A stretch of 45,518 nucleotides of DNA from Pseudorhodobacter sp. (GTDB taxonomy: Bacteria > Pseudomonadota > Alphaproteobacteria > Rhodobacterales > Rhodobacteraceae). Position 1 is the first letter of the stretch. The number at the start of each line of letters is the position of its first letter. Below, in pieces: positions 25,890-34,624 of the stretch. Location: the NCBI GenBank assembly GCA_029254215.1, contig JAQWYA010000136.1, positions 1-45,518 of the forward strand, given 5' to 3'. The notes beneath the pieces are model-generated. The model was given only the letters and a program-made list of their open reading frames with translations, ran no database searches and was not told where the DNA came from. Made by a program: the position numbers and the translations under genes.

Positions 25890-26235
25890 CTGTGTTCCCC
25901 GTCAGCCGGGCGACCAAGGCAAAGCTGAGGCTGCCCACTGCGATCGCGAGGATGGTTGATCCGACCAACGCCAGAAAAAGGCCCACGCCCTGCCCTCCAA
26001 GCGCATCAAGATGGCCGACAACGCCCACCCCGGCAGGAACGAACAGCAAGGAAAGATGCCCCAGAATGCCTTGGGCAAGCGGGCGCATCAGGTCCACCAG
26101 CTTGGGGAAAACTGCAAACCCCGCCAGCAGTAGCAAAAGCCCCAGAACCGGGCCGGGCAGCGGCAGGCCCAAAGCCCGAGAGCTGACCTCGCCCAGCAAT
26201 TGGCACATCAGCAGGATCAGCAAGGCATGGACCAT
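25882..26235 (-). CDS. lrgA: LrgA/CidA family membrane protein (holin-like)
   Basis: 117 residues with four hydrophobic segments, ending with a short acidic tail (TGNTDD). The LPLPGPVLGLLLLLAGF block near residue 24 and LLFVPAGVGVVGHLD near 65 are the family hallmarks. It is the partner of LrgB and first in the two-gene operon. No LytTR or LysR regulator gene, which controls this pair in other bacteria, is next to it. Confidence 0.92.
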   Translation of the reverse strand: MVHALLILLMCQLLGEVSSRALGLPLPGPVLGLLLLLAGFAVFPKLVDLMRPLAQGILGHLSLLFVPAGVGVVGHLDALGGQGVGLFLALVGSTILAIAVGSLSFALVARLTGNTDD

Positions 26236-26346
26236 GGAACGGCTCCTTTGGCGGTTGTTGCCCGTAGGCTAGGCCAGCCAGCGGGTCCCGGAAAGCGATT
26301 TCGGCCCAAAAAAACGCGCCGTTTTGCAGCGGTGGCCTTGCCAGAC

Positions 26347-26356
26347 TGTTGCAACA
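26347..26356. other. 10-bp palindrome in the lrgA-smc gap
   Basis: TGTTGCAACA is a perfect palindrome about 110 bases upstream of both divergent starts. It could be an operator; no regulator is assigned. Confidence 0.35.
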
Positions 26357-26369
26357 TATTGTGGGCGGA

Positions 26370-26383
26370 GGGGCGGCCGCCCC
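26370..26383. other. 14-bp GC palindrome in the lrgA-smc gap
   Basis: GGGGCGGCCGCCCC is a perfect palindrome 14 bases right of the previous one. Such a sequence can form a strong hairpin in RNA, but no T-run follows, so a terminator is not supported. Confidence 0.4.
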
Positions 26384-26401
26384 CATGATGCTGCGCAAGA
26401 G

Positions 26402-26430
26402 TTGACTCTGCGCCCCTGCAGCCCGACGAT
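26402..26430 (+). promoter_or_regulatory. possible promoter of smc
   Basis: TTGACT, 17 bases, GACGAT. The -35 is good and the -10 is poor. It would give a leader of about 25 bases to the TTG start of smc. Confidence 0.33.
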
Positions 26431-26463
26431 AAGCCTTGCTAAAGAATCATCACGGGCCAGATC

Positions 26464-29400
26464 TTGCGTTTCAACCGCCTCCGCCTCAATGGCTTCAAAA
26501 GCTTTGTGGACCCTACGGATCTTGTGATCCATGAGGGGCTGACAGGCGTGGTTGGCCCCAATGGCTGCGGCAAATCCAACCTGCTGGAAGCTTTGCGCTG
26601 GGTCATGGGCGAAAACCGCCCCACCGCGATGAGGGGCGGCGGGATGGAAGACGTGATCTTTGCGGGCACGGCCAGCCGGACGGCCCGTAACTTTGCCGAA
26701 GTGGCCTTGGTGATCGACAACGCCGACCGGCTTGCGCCCTCGGGGTTCAATGATGCCGACAGTCTGGAAATCGTCCGCCGGATCACCCGCGATGCCGGGT
26801 CGGCCTATAAGGCCAACACCCGCGATGTGCGGGCGCGCGATATTCAGATGCTGTTTGCGGATGCGTCCACCGGGGCGCATTCCCCAGCCCTTGTGCGGCA
26901 AGGCCAGATTGCCGAGCTGATCAATGCCAAGCCCAAATCCCGCCGCCGCATCCTAGAGGAGGCCGCCGGGATTTCCGGCCTTTATCAGCGGCGGCACGAG
27001 GCGGAATTGCGGCTTGCGGCCACCGAAACCAACCTGACCCGCGTCGATGATGTGGTCGAGGCGCTTGCGGGTCAGTTGGCGACATTGGCCCGGCAGGCCC
27101 GGCAGGCGGCGCGCTATCGCGAAATCGGGACGGACCTGCGCCGCGCGGAAGGGATGCTGTTGTTCCGGCGCTGGCGCGAGGCTGATCTTGCGCTGCTGGA
27201 GGCGCAGCAGGTCTTGCGCGACAAGCTGATGACCGCGGGGCAGGCCGAAACCGCGGCGCGCAAGGCCGCCGATATCCGGGCTTTGGCCGAAGACGCGCTG
27301 CCGCCCAAGCGCGAGGAAGAGGCAATCGCCGGCGCCATCCTTCAGCGCCTGTCCGTGCAGCGCGATGCATTGAACGATCAGGAAGACCGCGCCCGCCAGA
27401 CGATTGAAACCCTGCGCGCCCGGATCGAACAGCTTGTGCGCGACATGGAGCGGGAGGCGGGCCTCAATCGCGACGCGCAGGAAACCATCTCTCGGCTGGA
27501 TTGGGAGGCGTCGCAGCTTGCCAAGGCCGCCGAAGGTCAGGACGAAAAGCTGGCCGACGCGGCGGAGTTGGCCCGAACGGCCGCAGCCCTTTTGTCGGAA
27601 CGCGAAACGAGCATGTCCGAGATGACCGAGGATGCAGCCCGGCTATCGGCCCGCCATCAATCGGCGCAACGTCTCTTGGGCGAAAGCCAAAGCGCGTTGG
27701 AAAAGGCGCAGGGTGAGGCGCAGCGCTCTCGTCAGGTGGCGGCACTTGCTCTTGAGGCGCAGGGCCTTGCCAGCGAGGCGTTTGAGGCCGCGGAAGTCGC
27801 GCAGGAAGACGCGCTTGCCTTGGCCGAAGAAACCGAAGAAGCGTTGTCGCTTGCCGAAGAGGCCCGCGCCGATGCCCAAAGCCGCGAAGCTGACGCCCGC
27901 GCCATGCGCTCTGAGGCGGAGGGGGAGGCGAACGCCTTGCGCGCCGAAGTCGCCGCCCTTGCGCGTCTGGTCGAACGCGAATCCAGCGCGGGCAGTCAGG
28001 TGCTGGATCTGGTGCAGGTGGTGCCGGGCTATGAGGCGGCGCTGGGGGCGGCTCTTGCCGATGATTTGCGCGCCCCGGCGATTGGCGATGACGGACGCTC
28101 TGGCTGGGCGAAATTGCCTGATTATGACGCGATAGACCCGCTGCCGGGCCATGTGACGCCGCTTTCGACATGGGTGGAGGTGCCGGATGTCCTGCGGCGG
28201 CGGCTGGCGCAGATCGGCTTTGTGGATCGGGCCACGGGCGCGCGGTTGCAATCGGCTTTGCGCCCCGGCCAGCGCCTTGTCAGCGCCGAAGGGGATCTGT
28301 GGCGCTGGGACGGGTTCCGGGCGGGGGCTGAAGATGCGCCCTCGGCGGCGGCGCTTCGGCTCAAGCAGCTCAACCGTCTGGTGCAGTTGAAGCGCGATCT
28401 GGAGGATGTCTCGGCCCGCGCGGATGGGGCGCGGCTGGCACATGAAGCCTTGCAGAACCGGCTCGCGGAACTCGCGCGGATGGACCAGCTGGCGAGGGAT
28501 GCGCGCCGTGCGGCCGACGCCCGTGTGACCGAGGCAAACCGCGCCCTTGCCCGCGCAGAGGCTGATAAATCCATTGCGGGTGGCAAATATGAGGCCGCAC
28601 AATTGGCCGTTGCCCGCTATGAGGCGGAGGCGATGGAGGCGCAGGCCCGTCTGCGCGAGGCCGAGCAGGCACGGGCCACGCTGCCCGATCTTGACGCCGC
28701 GCGCTCTCAGGTCGAGGCGTTGAAAACGACCGTTGAGGCGGCGCGCATCACCATGATGTCGCGCCGGTCCGCCCATGATGAATTGCGCCGGGAAGGCGAA
28801 GCGCGGCTGCGGCGCAAGCAAGAGGTGGCCAAGGAAATCTCGGGCTGGAAGCACCGGTTGGAAACCGCTGAAAAGCGGAACCTCGAACTGTCGGATCGCA
28901 AGGCCATGACCGAGGAAGAGCTGCAAGACGCCCTTGCCGCCCCCGAGGAAATCGCCATCCAGCGCGAAGATCTGGCCGATGCCATCGCCGCCGCCGAGGC
29001 CCGCCGCGCCGCCGCGGCCGAGGCTCTGGCGCAGGCAGAAGCCGCCCTGCGCGAGGCTACGATGGCCGAAAGGGATGCCGAACGCATCGCAGGCGATTTG
29101 CGCGAAGCGCGTGCACGGGCCGAAGCCCGCTGCGATGCCGCAAAGGAAACGCGCGCTTTGGCCGCTGCCCGCATTCTGGAGGCGCAGGATTGCTCCCCCG
29201 AAGACCTGCTCCGCAAGCTGGACGCCGACCCCGATAAAATGCCCGATGCCGAGGCGCTGGAAACCGATGTCAGCCGCCTGAAGCGTCAGCGTGAAGCGCT
29301 GGGGGCCGTGAACCTGCGCGCCGAAGAAGATGCCAAAGCCGTTCAGACCGAACATGACACGCTTGCAGGCGAAAAGCTGGATCTGGAAGAGGCGATCAAA

Positions 29401-29919
29401 AAGCTGCGCGCCGGGATCGCCAGCTTGAACCGCGAAGGCCGCGAGCGGCTTTTGACCGCTTTTGAACAGGTCAACAGCAGCTTTGCCACGCTTTTCACCC
29501 ATCTTTTCGGTGGCGGAGAGGCGCGCCTCGTTCTGGTCGAATCCGATGATCCACTGGAAGCCGGGCTGGAAATCATGTGCCAACCGCCGGGCAAAAAGCT
29601 GGCGACCCTGTCGCTTTTGTCCGGGGGGGAACAGACCCTGACCGCGATGGCCCTGATTTTTGCGGTGTTTTTGGCGAATCCGGCCCCGATCTGCGTGCTG
29701 GACGAGGTGGACGCCCCGCTGGATGACGCCAATGTCACCCGCTTCTGTGATCTTCTGGACGAGATGACGCGGCGTACCGAAACGCGGTTCCTGATCATCA
29801 CCCATCACGCGGTTACCATGGCGCGGATGGATCGCTTGTTCGGGGTCACGATGGCCGAACAGGGCGTCAGCCAGCTTGTCAGCGTTGATCTTAAAAAAGC
29901 GGCGGCCTTGGTCGCCTGA
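26464..29919 (+). CDS. smc: chromosome segregation protein SMC
   Basis: The chromosome-organising ATPase, dimeric and working with ScpA/ScpB. 1151 residues: N-terminal ATPase half with Walker A GPNGCGKSN (31-39) and a RQGQIAELI Q-loop region, a long coiled coil rich in Ala/Glu/Arg (about 170-500), a hinge near 510-640 (VQVVPGYEAALGAAL), a second coiled coil (about 650-980), and the C-terminal half with signature LSGGEQ (1052-1057) and Walker B CVLDEVDAP (D1080, E1081). The start is TTG with only a weak GGGCC upstream, but MRFNRLRLNGFKSF is the expected N-terminus. ScpA/ScpB are not in the window. Confidence 0.95.
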   Translation: MRFNRLRLNGFKSFVDPTDLVIHEGLTGVVGPNGCGKSNLLEALRWVMGENRPTAMRGGGMEDVIFAGTASRTARNFAEVALVIDNADRLAPSGFNDADSLEIVRRITRDAGSAYKANTRDVRARDIQMLFADASTGAHSPALVRQGQIAELINAKPKSRRRILEEAAGISGLYQRRHEAELRLAATETNLTRVDDVVEALAGQLATLARQARQAARYREIGTDLRRAEGMLLFRRWREADLALLEAQQVLRDKLMTAGQAETAARKAADIRALAEDALPPKREEEAIAGAILQRLSVQRDALNDQEDRARQTIETLRARIEQLVRDMEREAGLNRDAQETISRLDWEASQLAKAAEGQDEKLADAAELARTAAALLSERETSMSEMTEDAARLSARHQSAQRLLGESQSALEKAQGEAQRSRQVAALALEAQGLASEAFEAAEVAQEDALALAEETEEALSLAEEARADAQSREADARAMRSEAEGEANALRAEVAALARLVERESSAGSQVLDLVQVVPGYEAALGAALADDLRAPAIGDDGRSGWAKLPDYDAIDPLPGHVTPLSTWVEVPDVLRRRLAQIGFVDRATGARLQSALRPGQRLVSAEGDLWRWDGFRAGAEDAPSAAALRLKQLNRLVQLKRDLEDVSARADGARLAHEALQNRLAELARMDQLARDARRAADARVTEANRALARAEADKSIAGGKYEAAQLAVARYEAEAMEAQARLREAEQARATLPDLDAARSQVEALKTTVEAARITMMSRRSAHDELRREGEARLRRKQEVAKEISGWKHRLETAEKRNLELSDRKAMTEEELQDALAAPEEIAIQREDLADAIAAAEARRAAAAEALAQAEAALREATMAERDAERIAGDLREARARAEARCDAAKETRALAAARILEAQDCSPEDLLRKLDADPDKMPDAEALETDVSRLKRQREALGAVNLRAEEDAKAVQTEHDTLAGEKLDLEEAIKKLRAGIASLNREGRERLLTAFEQVNSSFATLFTHLFGGGEARLVLVESDDPLEAGLEIMCQPPGKKLATLSLLSGGEQTLTAMALIFAVFLANPAPICVLDEVDAPLDDANVTRFCDLLDEMTRRTETRFLIITHHAVTMARMDRLFGVTMAEQGVSQLVSVDLKKAAALVA

Positions 29920-29989
29920 GCCTGCGGCCTGCTTGCCCTTTGACGCGCCGCACCGCATAAGCCGCCGACACTTCCTTCCCGAGAACCCC

Positions 29990-31021
29990 ATGCCTGCTTT
30001 GACGCGCGTTGATCAGCTTTTGCACGAGGGCCTTGCGCGGCCCGAGGATGCCCCGGCGTTGGATGCCGTGGCCGAGGCTTTCCGGATCCGGATTTCTGCC
30101 GAAATGCGCGGCGCGATCACCTCGGCGGCGGACCCGATTGGCCTGCAATTCGTCCCGTCAGACCGGGAACTGGGCGAACGCCCGGAAGAGCTTCACGACC
30201 CGATTGGCGACAGGGCGCACGCCCCGGTTCCGGGCCTGACGCACCGCTACCAAGACCGGGTTATTCTGCACGCGACCCAAACCTGCGAGGTTTATTGCCG
30301 TTTTTGCTTTCGTCGCGAAACCGTGGGGGCAACTGGCACGCTGCCTGATGAAGATCTTGACGCGGCCTTGGCCTATATCGCGGACACGCCTCAGATCTGG
30401 GAGGTGATCCTGACGGGCGGTGACCCGCTGGTTTTGTCTCCGCGCAGGCTGAAGGCGATGCTGCAACGGCTGGCGGCGATCCCGCATGTCGGGGTCGTGC
30501 GGTTTCACACGCGCGTCCCGGTGGTTGCGCCCGAAAAGATCACGGCAGCGCTGCTTGAGGCGTTGCAAAGCGACCTGTCCGTGTTTGTCGTCCTTCACAC
30601 CAACCATGTTCAGGAGCTTACCCCTGCGGCCCGTGCGGCGCTGGATCGGCTGAACAAGGCCGGGATCGGGCTTTTGTCGCAAAGCGTTTTGCTGCGGGGG
30701 ATCAACGATTCTGCGGAGGCTTTGGCAGATCTGTTCCGGGCTTTGATCAGGTGCAAGGTCAAACCCTATTACCTGCATCATTGCGATCTTGCGCGCGGAA
30801 CAAGCCATTTCCGCACCACGATTGCGGAAGGTCAGGCGCTGATGGCGGCGTTGCGCGGCAAGCTGTCTGGGATATGCCTGCCAAGCTATGTACTGGATAT
30901 TCCGGGCGGCTTCGGGAAGGTGCCAATCGGGCCGGGCTATTTGCAGGCGCAGGAAAACGGGCTGTGGCAGGTGACCGACCCCAAGGGTCAAACCCACCTT
31001 TATCAGGATCCTGACCGCTAG
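29990..31021 (+). CDS. lysine-2,3-aminomutase-like radical SAM protein (KamA/EpmB family)
   Basis: 343 residues with the iron-sulfur motif C99-x3-C103-x2-C106 (CEVYCRFC) that cleaves S-adenosylmethionine. PLP lysine K310 is in GGFGK. Lysine-binding aspartates D266 (HHCDL) and D303 (YVLDIPGG) keep the exact 37- and 7-residue spacings of clostridial KamA D293/D330/K337. The length matches EpmB, which makes beta-lysine for elongation factor P, while the substrate motif reads like KamA; the C-terminal extension of KamA is missing. No efp or epmA is in the window. The track's earlier start (29876) lies inside smc; ATG at 29990 is used. Its stop overlaps the converging MOSC gene by four bases. Confidence 0.87.
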   Translation: MPALTRVDQLLHEGLARPEDAPALDAVAEAFRIRISAEMRGAITSAADPIGLQFVPSDRELGERPEELHDPIGDRAHAPVPGLTHRYQDRVILHATQTCEVYCRFCFRRETVGATGTLPDEDLDAALAYIADTPQIWEVILTGGDPLVLSPRRLKAMLQRLAAIPHVGVVRFHTRVPVVAPEKITAALLEALQSDLSVFVVLHTNHVQELTPAARAALDRLNKAGIGLLSQSVLLRGINDSAEALADLFRALIRCKVKPYYLHHCDLARGTSHFRTTIAEGQALMAALRGKLSGICLPSYVLDIPGGFGKVPIGPGYLQAQENGLWQVTDPKGQTHLYQDPDR

Positions 31022-31566
31022 ACCGTCAGTTTGGTGATTGGGTCCCCGAGGGCGATAAGCCCGTCCTTTTCAATCGAACACAGGACGCCGCGCAGCCGCA
31101 AGGGGGGATGCCCTTCAGCGGTGATCCAGTTGCGGGCGGCTTCGCCATAGCGGGCTTTCCATTTCACGCAGCCATCGTTGAACACGCCCGAGACGCGCAA
31201 CACCGCGGCCCCCACCTGCAAAAGCTGCCCCTCGGGCAGATTGGCCTCGCTTGTGTCCAGATCGGCGATGATCGTGTCGCCCGGATGCGGTGACGCTGCG
31301 CGATCCTGCCAGACCAGATCCAGAACCCGCAACGGCAGGATCGAGACCTGAATGGCCGGGTCCGGGCTGCCATCAGGCAGGCGCAACCAAGGCGTGGTCA
31401 GCCAGCGGTCCCCCTCCACCCCCGCCGCGCGCGTCAGGCGGAGGGACTCCGGGAAGGCCCGTTGATTGAACGCAGGGCGCAGGCAGAGGCTTTCGACGCG
31501 GCTGTGATGCTTCGGGGCAGCCAGCACCGAGGGAAGGGCCGCGGCAAGGGCGGAAGCAGAGATCAT
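31018..31566 (-). CDS. MOSC domain-containing protein
   Basis: 182 residues with a MOSC beta-barrel, the domain shared with molybdenum-cofactor sulfurases and YiiM/mARC enzymes. The conserved cysteine lies in FNDGCVKWKARYG and is preceded by the ANLPEGQLLQVGAAVLRVSG strand. Such proteins handle sulfur or N-hydroxylated compounds with bound cofactor; the reaction here is unknown. The start overlaps the glycosyltransferase stop (ATGA) and it is last in a leftward run. An earlier N-terminal segment (MISASALAAALPSVLAAP) is hydrophobic but is not a convincing signal peptide. Confidence 0.85.
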   Translation of the reverse strand: MISASALAAALPSVLAAPKHHSRVESLCLRPAFNQRAFPESLRLTRAAGVEGDRWLTTPWLRLPDGSPDPAIQVSILPLRVLDLVWQDRAASPHPGDTIIADLDTSEANLPEGQLLQVGAAVLRVSGVFNDGCVKWKARYGEAARNWITAEGHPPLRLRGVLCSIEKDGLIALGDPITKLTV

Positions 31567-32471
31567 GGGGCGGACTTTCTTAGCAGGGTTTCCACCTGTT
31601 GGCGCAGATGCAGGTGAGTTTCGCGCAGAATTGTCTCTTTGCGCAGGCGTTGCAACAGATCATCGCTGGCAGTTTGAACGGCATCGTAGAACTGATCAAT
31701 CTCTGGCGCGGAGGCATTTGAAAGCCAGTCCTGTAGCGGAGGATTGTACTGGTAAGCCCCTTTGGTCAGCCGGAAATGCAGGCGGTCTTTCCAGCGGATC
31801 GGGTCCTCGGCATGGAAATGCAGCAAGGCGATGTCGGGGCAAAAGGCTCCGCCCGCCACCCGCGCGCCCGCGCGAAATGCCCCATGAAGGCGGGGTTCGA
31901 ACCGGGACAACCCTGTCCGGAAAAAGCATTTTCCGGCGGAATGGCTCAGAACGCCAAAGGGCAAGAGCGGCGCATAGATGCCAAAGACGCGGGCACGGGC
32001 GGCCTCATCCGCGTTGCCGCGCAGGGCTGCCCGAAAATAGCGCGAGGTGAAGATGTCATCGGGCGCTGCCGGGTCGTGCAACGCCTCATAGGGGGGGAGG
32101 CGCAGCAGGTTTTGATCTTGGGGCAACGCGCTCAGCACGCGATCAATCGGGTGGGTCGGGTGAAGGAACTCATCCACATCGATATGCGCGACCCATGGCA
32201 GGTGGGTCTGGGCATAGACGCGCTGCATATTGCGGGATTGGCGGTTTTGATGTTTGCCGGGGCGGCGGCCCATCAGGGCTGTCCAATACGCCTCGTCGCA
32301 GCGGGTAGCCTCTACCCCGGCAAGCCCTGAGGCGGCCTCAAAGGCCAGGTCATCGGGGTCGTCAAAATGCAGCCAGACCTGTGACGCGCCCAACCCGAGG
32401 TGATGCGCGACAAAGGCCAGAACCTGATCGGGTGTGGCCTTTACAGTCGCGCAGATTCCCCAGTCTGTCAC
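31563..32471 (-). CDS. glycosyltransferase family 2-like protein
   Basis: 302 residues of the short GT-A type (PF13704-like): KATPDQVLAFVAHHLGLGA at the start, the DxD-type metal site HIDVDEFLHP near residues 96-105, and a later HSAGKCFFR segment. Proteins of this group transfer sugars to surface polysaccharides or glycoproteins, with no substrate assigned. The start is GTG overlapping the mltB stop (GTGA), so it is coupled to the transglycosylase gene; a role in the envelope would fit. The C-terminal 50 residues are helical and charged. Confidence 0.82.
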   Translation of the reverse strand: MTDWGICATVKATPDQVLAFVAHHLGLGASQVWLHFDDPDDLAFEAASGLAGVEATRCDEAYWTALMGRRPGKHQNRQSRNMQRVYAQTHLPWVAHIDVDEFLHPTHPIDRVLSALPQDQNLLRLPPYEALHDPAAPDDIFTSRYFRAALRGNADEAARARVFGIYAPLLPFGVLSHSAGKCFFRTGLSRFEPRLHGAFRAGARVAGGAFCPDIALLHFHAEDPIRWKDRLHFRLTKGAYQYNPPLQDWLSNASAPEIDQFYDAVQTASDDLLQRLRKETILRETHLHLRQQVETLLRKSAP

Positions 32472-33649
32472 AGCTTGCCCAAAAGCGCCGCTGTGGGCCA
32501 GGCATCGGCAGGAAGGCCAAGTCGTGCTTGCTCTTTCTGGACAGCGGCGCGGGTCAGCGCCCCCAGAATGCCGTCGATCTTGCCGACATCATGGCCCCGG
32601 TCGCGCAGCTTTTCCTGCAAGCGCTTCATGTCGCGGTCAGACAGCTGCGGATCAGGTTTGCCTGCGTCAAAGACAGGCGCGCCCTCCAGCCGGGTGGCAA
32701 AATAGGCCGCGGTCGAGACATAGACAAAGCTGCGGTTCCATTCGAACAGGACCGAATAATTCGGATAGGCGATAAAGGCCGGGCCCTTGCGCCCCTCCGG
32801 CAGCAGGATAGAGCCGGGAAGATTGTTGTTCAGTGACCCCCAGCGCGGTTTGACGCCCATTTTCGCCCATTGCGCGGCGGGCAGGGTGGTGTTCAGCCCG
32901 GTTTTGGACCAATCCAGATCGGCGGGGACTGTCACCTCTTGAAGCCATGGCTCGCCCTTGCGCCAGCCGAGTTCCTGAAGCATCCGCGCGCCTGACAGGA
33001 TCGCATCCGGGGCCGAGGTTTTCAGCGTCACGCGCCCGTCGCCATCGCCATCGACACCGCGTTCCAGAATATCCTCGGGCAGCATCTGAACCATGCCGAT
33101 TTCGCCTGCCCAAGCGCCTGTCGTGCTGGCCGGGTCAAACATTCCACGCTTGGCCAATTGCATGGCCGCATGGATCTGAGGTTGGAAAAGTTCGGGCCGC
33201 CGACAGTCATGGCCAAGTGTCATCAGCGCGTTCAGCGTGTTGAAATTCCCCTGAACCGCGCCGAAATCCGTCTCGAACGCCCAAAAGGCCAGCAAAATCC
33301 CGCGGGAAACGCCGTAATCGCGTGCGGCCTTGTCAAACACCGCGTTGAATTTCTTGCTGTTGGCCGCGCCGTTGTTGATCCGGTTTTGTGAGATCAGCGC
33401 GCGGGAAAACTCGGTGAAGCTTTTGCGAAAAACGCCCTGACTGCGGTCGGCTTTCAGAACATTCGGGTCCTGACGCGCGGTCCGAAAGAAGGCATCCGCC
33501 TCGGCCCGGCTAAAGCCTTTGGCCTGTGCTTCGGATTTCATCGCATCGACAAAGCTTGAAAAACTGCCGCCGCAAGGGGCGGCCAGACCGGGGCTGGCCA
33601 AAAGACCAAGACAAAGGCCAAAAATCGCAGGGAAACGGGAAACGCGCAT
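32468..33649 (-). CDS. mltB: lytic murein transglycosylase (MltB type) with C-terminal peptidoglycan-binding domain
   Basis: Periplasmic peptidoglycan lyase of 393 residues. A signal peptide of about 23 residues ends near GLAAPC; the cysteine lacks a proper lipobox (proline at -1), so a soluble rather than lipid-anchored form is likely. The SLT_2 domain carries catalytic E126 in AFWAFETDFG, then GNFNTLNALMTLGHD and WAGEIGMVQMLPEDIL. A PG_binding_1 domain closes the protein (about 335-393, LQEKLRDRGHDVGKIDGILG). It is the first of three overlapping leftward genes and lies 69 bases after the cobalamin pair. Confidence 0.92.
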   Translation of the reverse strand: MRVSRFPAIFGLCLGLLASPGLAAPCGGSFSSFVDAMKSEAQAKGFSRAEADAFFRTARQDPNVLKADRSQGVFRKSFTEFSRALISQNRINNGAANSKKFNAVFDKAARDYGVSRGILLAFWAFETDFGAVQGNFNTLNALMTLGHDCRRPELFQPQIHAAMQLAKRGMFDPASTTGAWAGEIGMVQMLPEDILERGVDGDGDGRVTLKTSAPDAILSGARMLQELGWRKGEPWLQEVTVPADLDWSKTGLNTTLPAAQWAKMGVKPRWGSLNNNLPGSILLPEGRKGPAFIAYPNYSVLFEWNRSFVYVSTAAYFATRLEGAPVFDAGKPDPQLSDRDMKRLQEKLRDRGHDVGKIDGILGALTRAAVQKEQARLGLPADAWPTAALLGKL

Positions 33650-33718
33650 AATGATAACTCCGTATGACTATGGGGGCAGAGTATCAGGGTGCGCGCCTCA
33701 GGCAACTGCTCTGTCCGG

Positions 33719-34624
33719 TCAGGCTGCCACCAGAAGGACGAGAACCAGCAACAGCCCCCAGGCCCGCCAAAGCGCATGGACCGCAGCGTCGATCTGGGCG
33801 GGGCCCGCATCGCGCCGCCCCTCGGGCCAGACCCAAGGGAAATCCTGCAACTGCCCGCCATAGCTGCGCGGGCCGGACAGGGCGGTGTTGAGGATGACGG
33901 CCATGGCAGCCTCAGGCCAGCCCGCATTAGGAGAGCGGTGCAGCGGCGCATCCCGCAGGATCGGGGCCGGTTTGAACATCGCGTGACTGATGGCAATCAA
34001 CGCTGCGGTAAGCCGCGCGGGCACCCAGTTCAGCACATCGTCGAACCGGGCGGCGGCCCAGCCGAACGCCTCATGCCGGGGTGTCCGGTGGCCGATCATG
34101 CTGTCGGCGGTATTGGTGATCTTGTAGATCAGCAAGCCCGGCAGGCCCGCGATCAGAAACCAGAACGCCGGGGCAATCACCCCATCGGACAGGTTTTCGG
34201 CGGCACTTTCAATGGCGGCACGGGCCACGGCGGGTTGATCCATCGCCGAGGTGTCCCGGCCCACGATCCGCGCGACCATCCGGCGCCCATCCCCCAGACT
34301 GAGGCGGAGCGCATCCCCCACGGCCTGAACATGCTCCACAAGCGATTTCTGCGCCAAAAGGATCGCACAGACGATGATCTCCAGCAGGCCGAAATCCGGG
34401 ATGGCGGCGATAATCCAGCCAAGAGCCCCGGCAAGGCTGGCAAGGGCGGCCATCGCGACAACACCTTTAGCCCGCCGATAGGGGCCTTCGTTCAGACGGC
34501 GGTCAAACCAAGCGACGGCGCGCCCCATGACCACGGCGGGGTGCGAGAACCTGTCCCACAGCCAGCGCGGTTCGCCCAAGGCCGCGTCCAGCAACATGGC
34601 TCCGGCAAGCAAAGACGCGCTCAT
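33719..34624 (-). CDS. cbiB: adenosylcobinamide-phosphate synthase (CobD/CbiB)
   Basis: Joins the (R)-1-amino-2-propanol phosphate arm to adenosylcobyric acid, a late membrane-associated step of cobalamin synthesis. 301 residues with about five hydrophobic segments. Family blocks: LDAALGEPRWLWDRFSHPAVVMG near the start, ARAAIESAAENLSDGVIAPAFW (about 134-155), YKITNTADSMIGHRT (about 166-180) and WVPARLTA. It overlaps cobC by ATGA; the two act in sequence. It is called CobD in Pseudomonas denitrificans naming. No cobalamin riboswitch was recognised upstream of the pair. Confidence 0.94.
   Translation of the reverse strand: MSASLLAGAMLLDAALGEPRWLWDRFSHPAVVMGRAVAWFDRRLNEGPYRRAKGVVAMAALASLAGALGWIIAAIPDFGLLEIIVCAILLAQKSLVEHVQAVGDALRLSLGDGRRMVARIVGRDTSAMDQPAVARAAIESAAENLSDGVIAPAFWFLIAGLPGLLIYKITNTADSMIGHRTPRHEAFGWAAARFDDVLNWVPARLTAALIAISHAMFKPAPILRDAPLHRSPNAGWPEAAMAVILNTALSGPRSYGGQLQDFPWVWPEGRRDAGPAQIDAAVHALWRAWGLLLVLVLLVAA

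Noticed and set aside
27643-29991. 782-residue reverse-strand ORF over smc
   Set aside because: Long antisense frame arising from the GC-rich, Ala/Glu-rich coiled coil of smc; composition is Gly/Arg/Gln-rich without domains.
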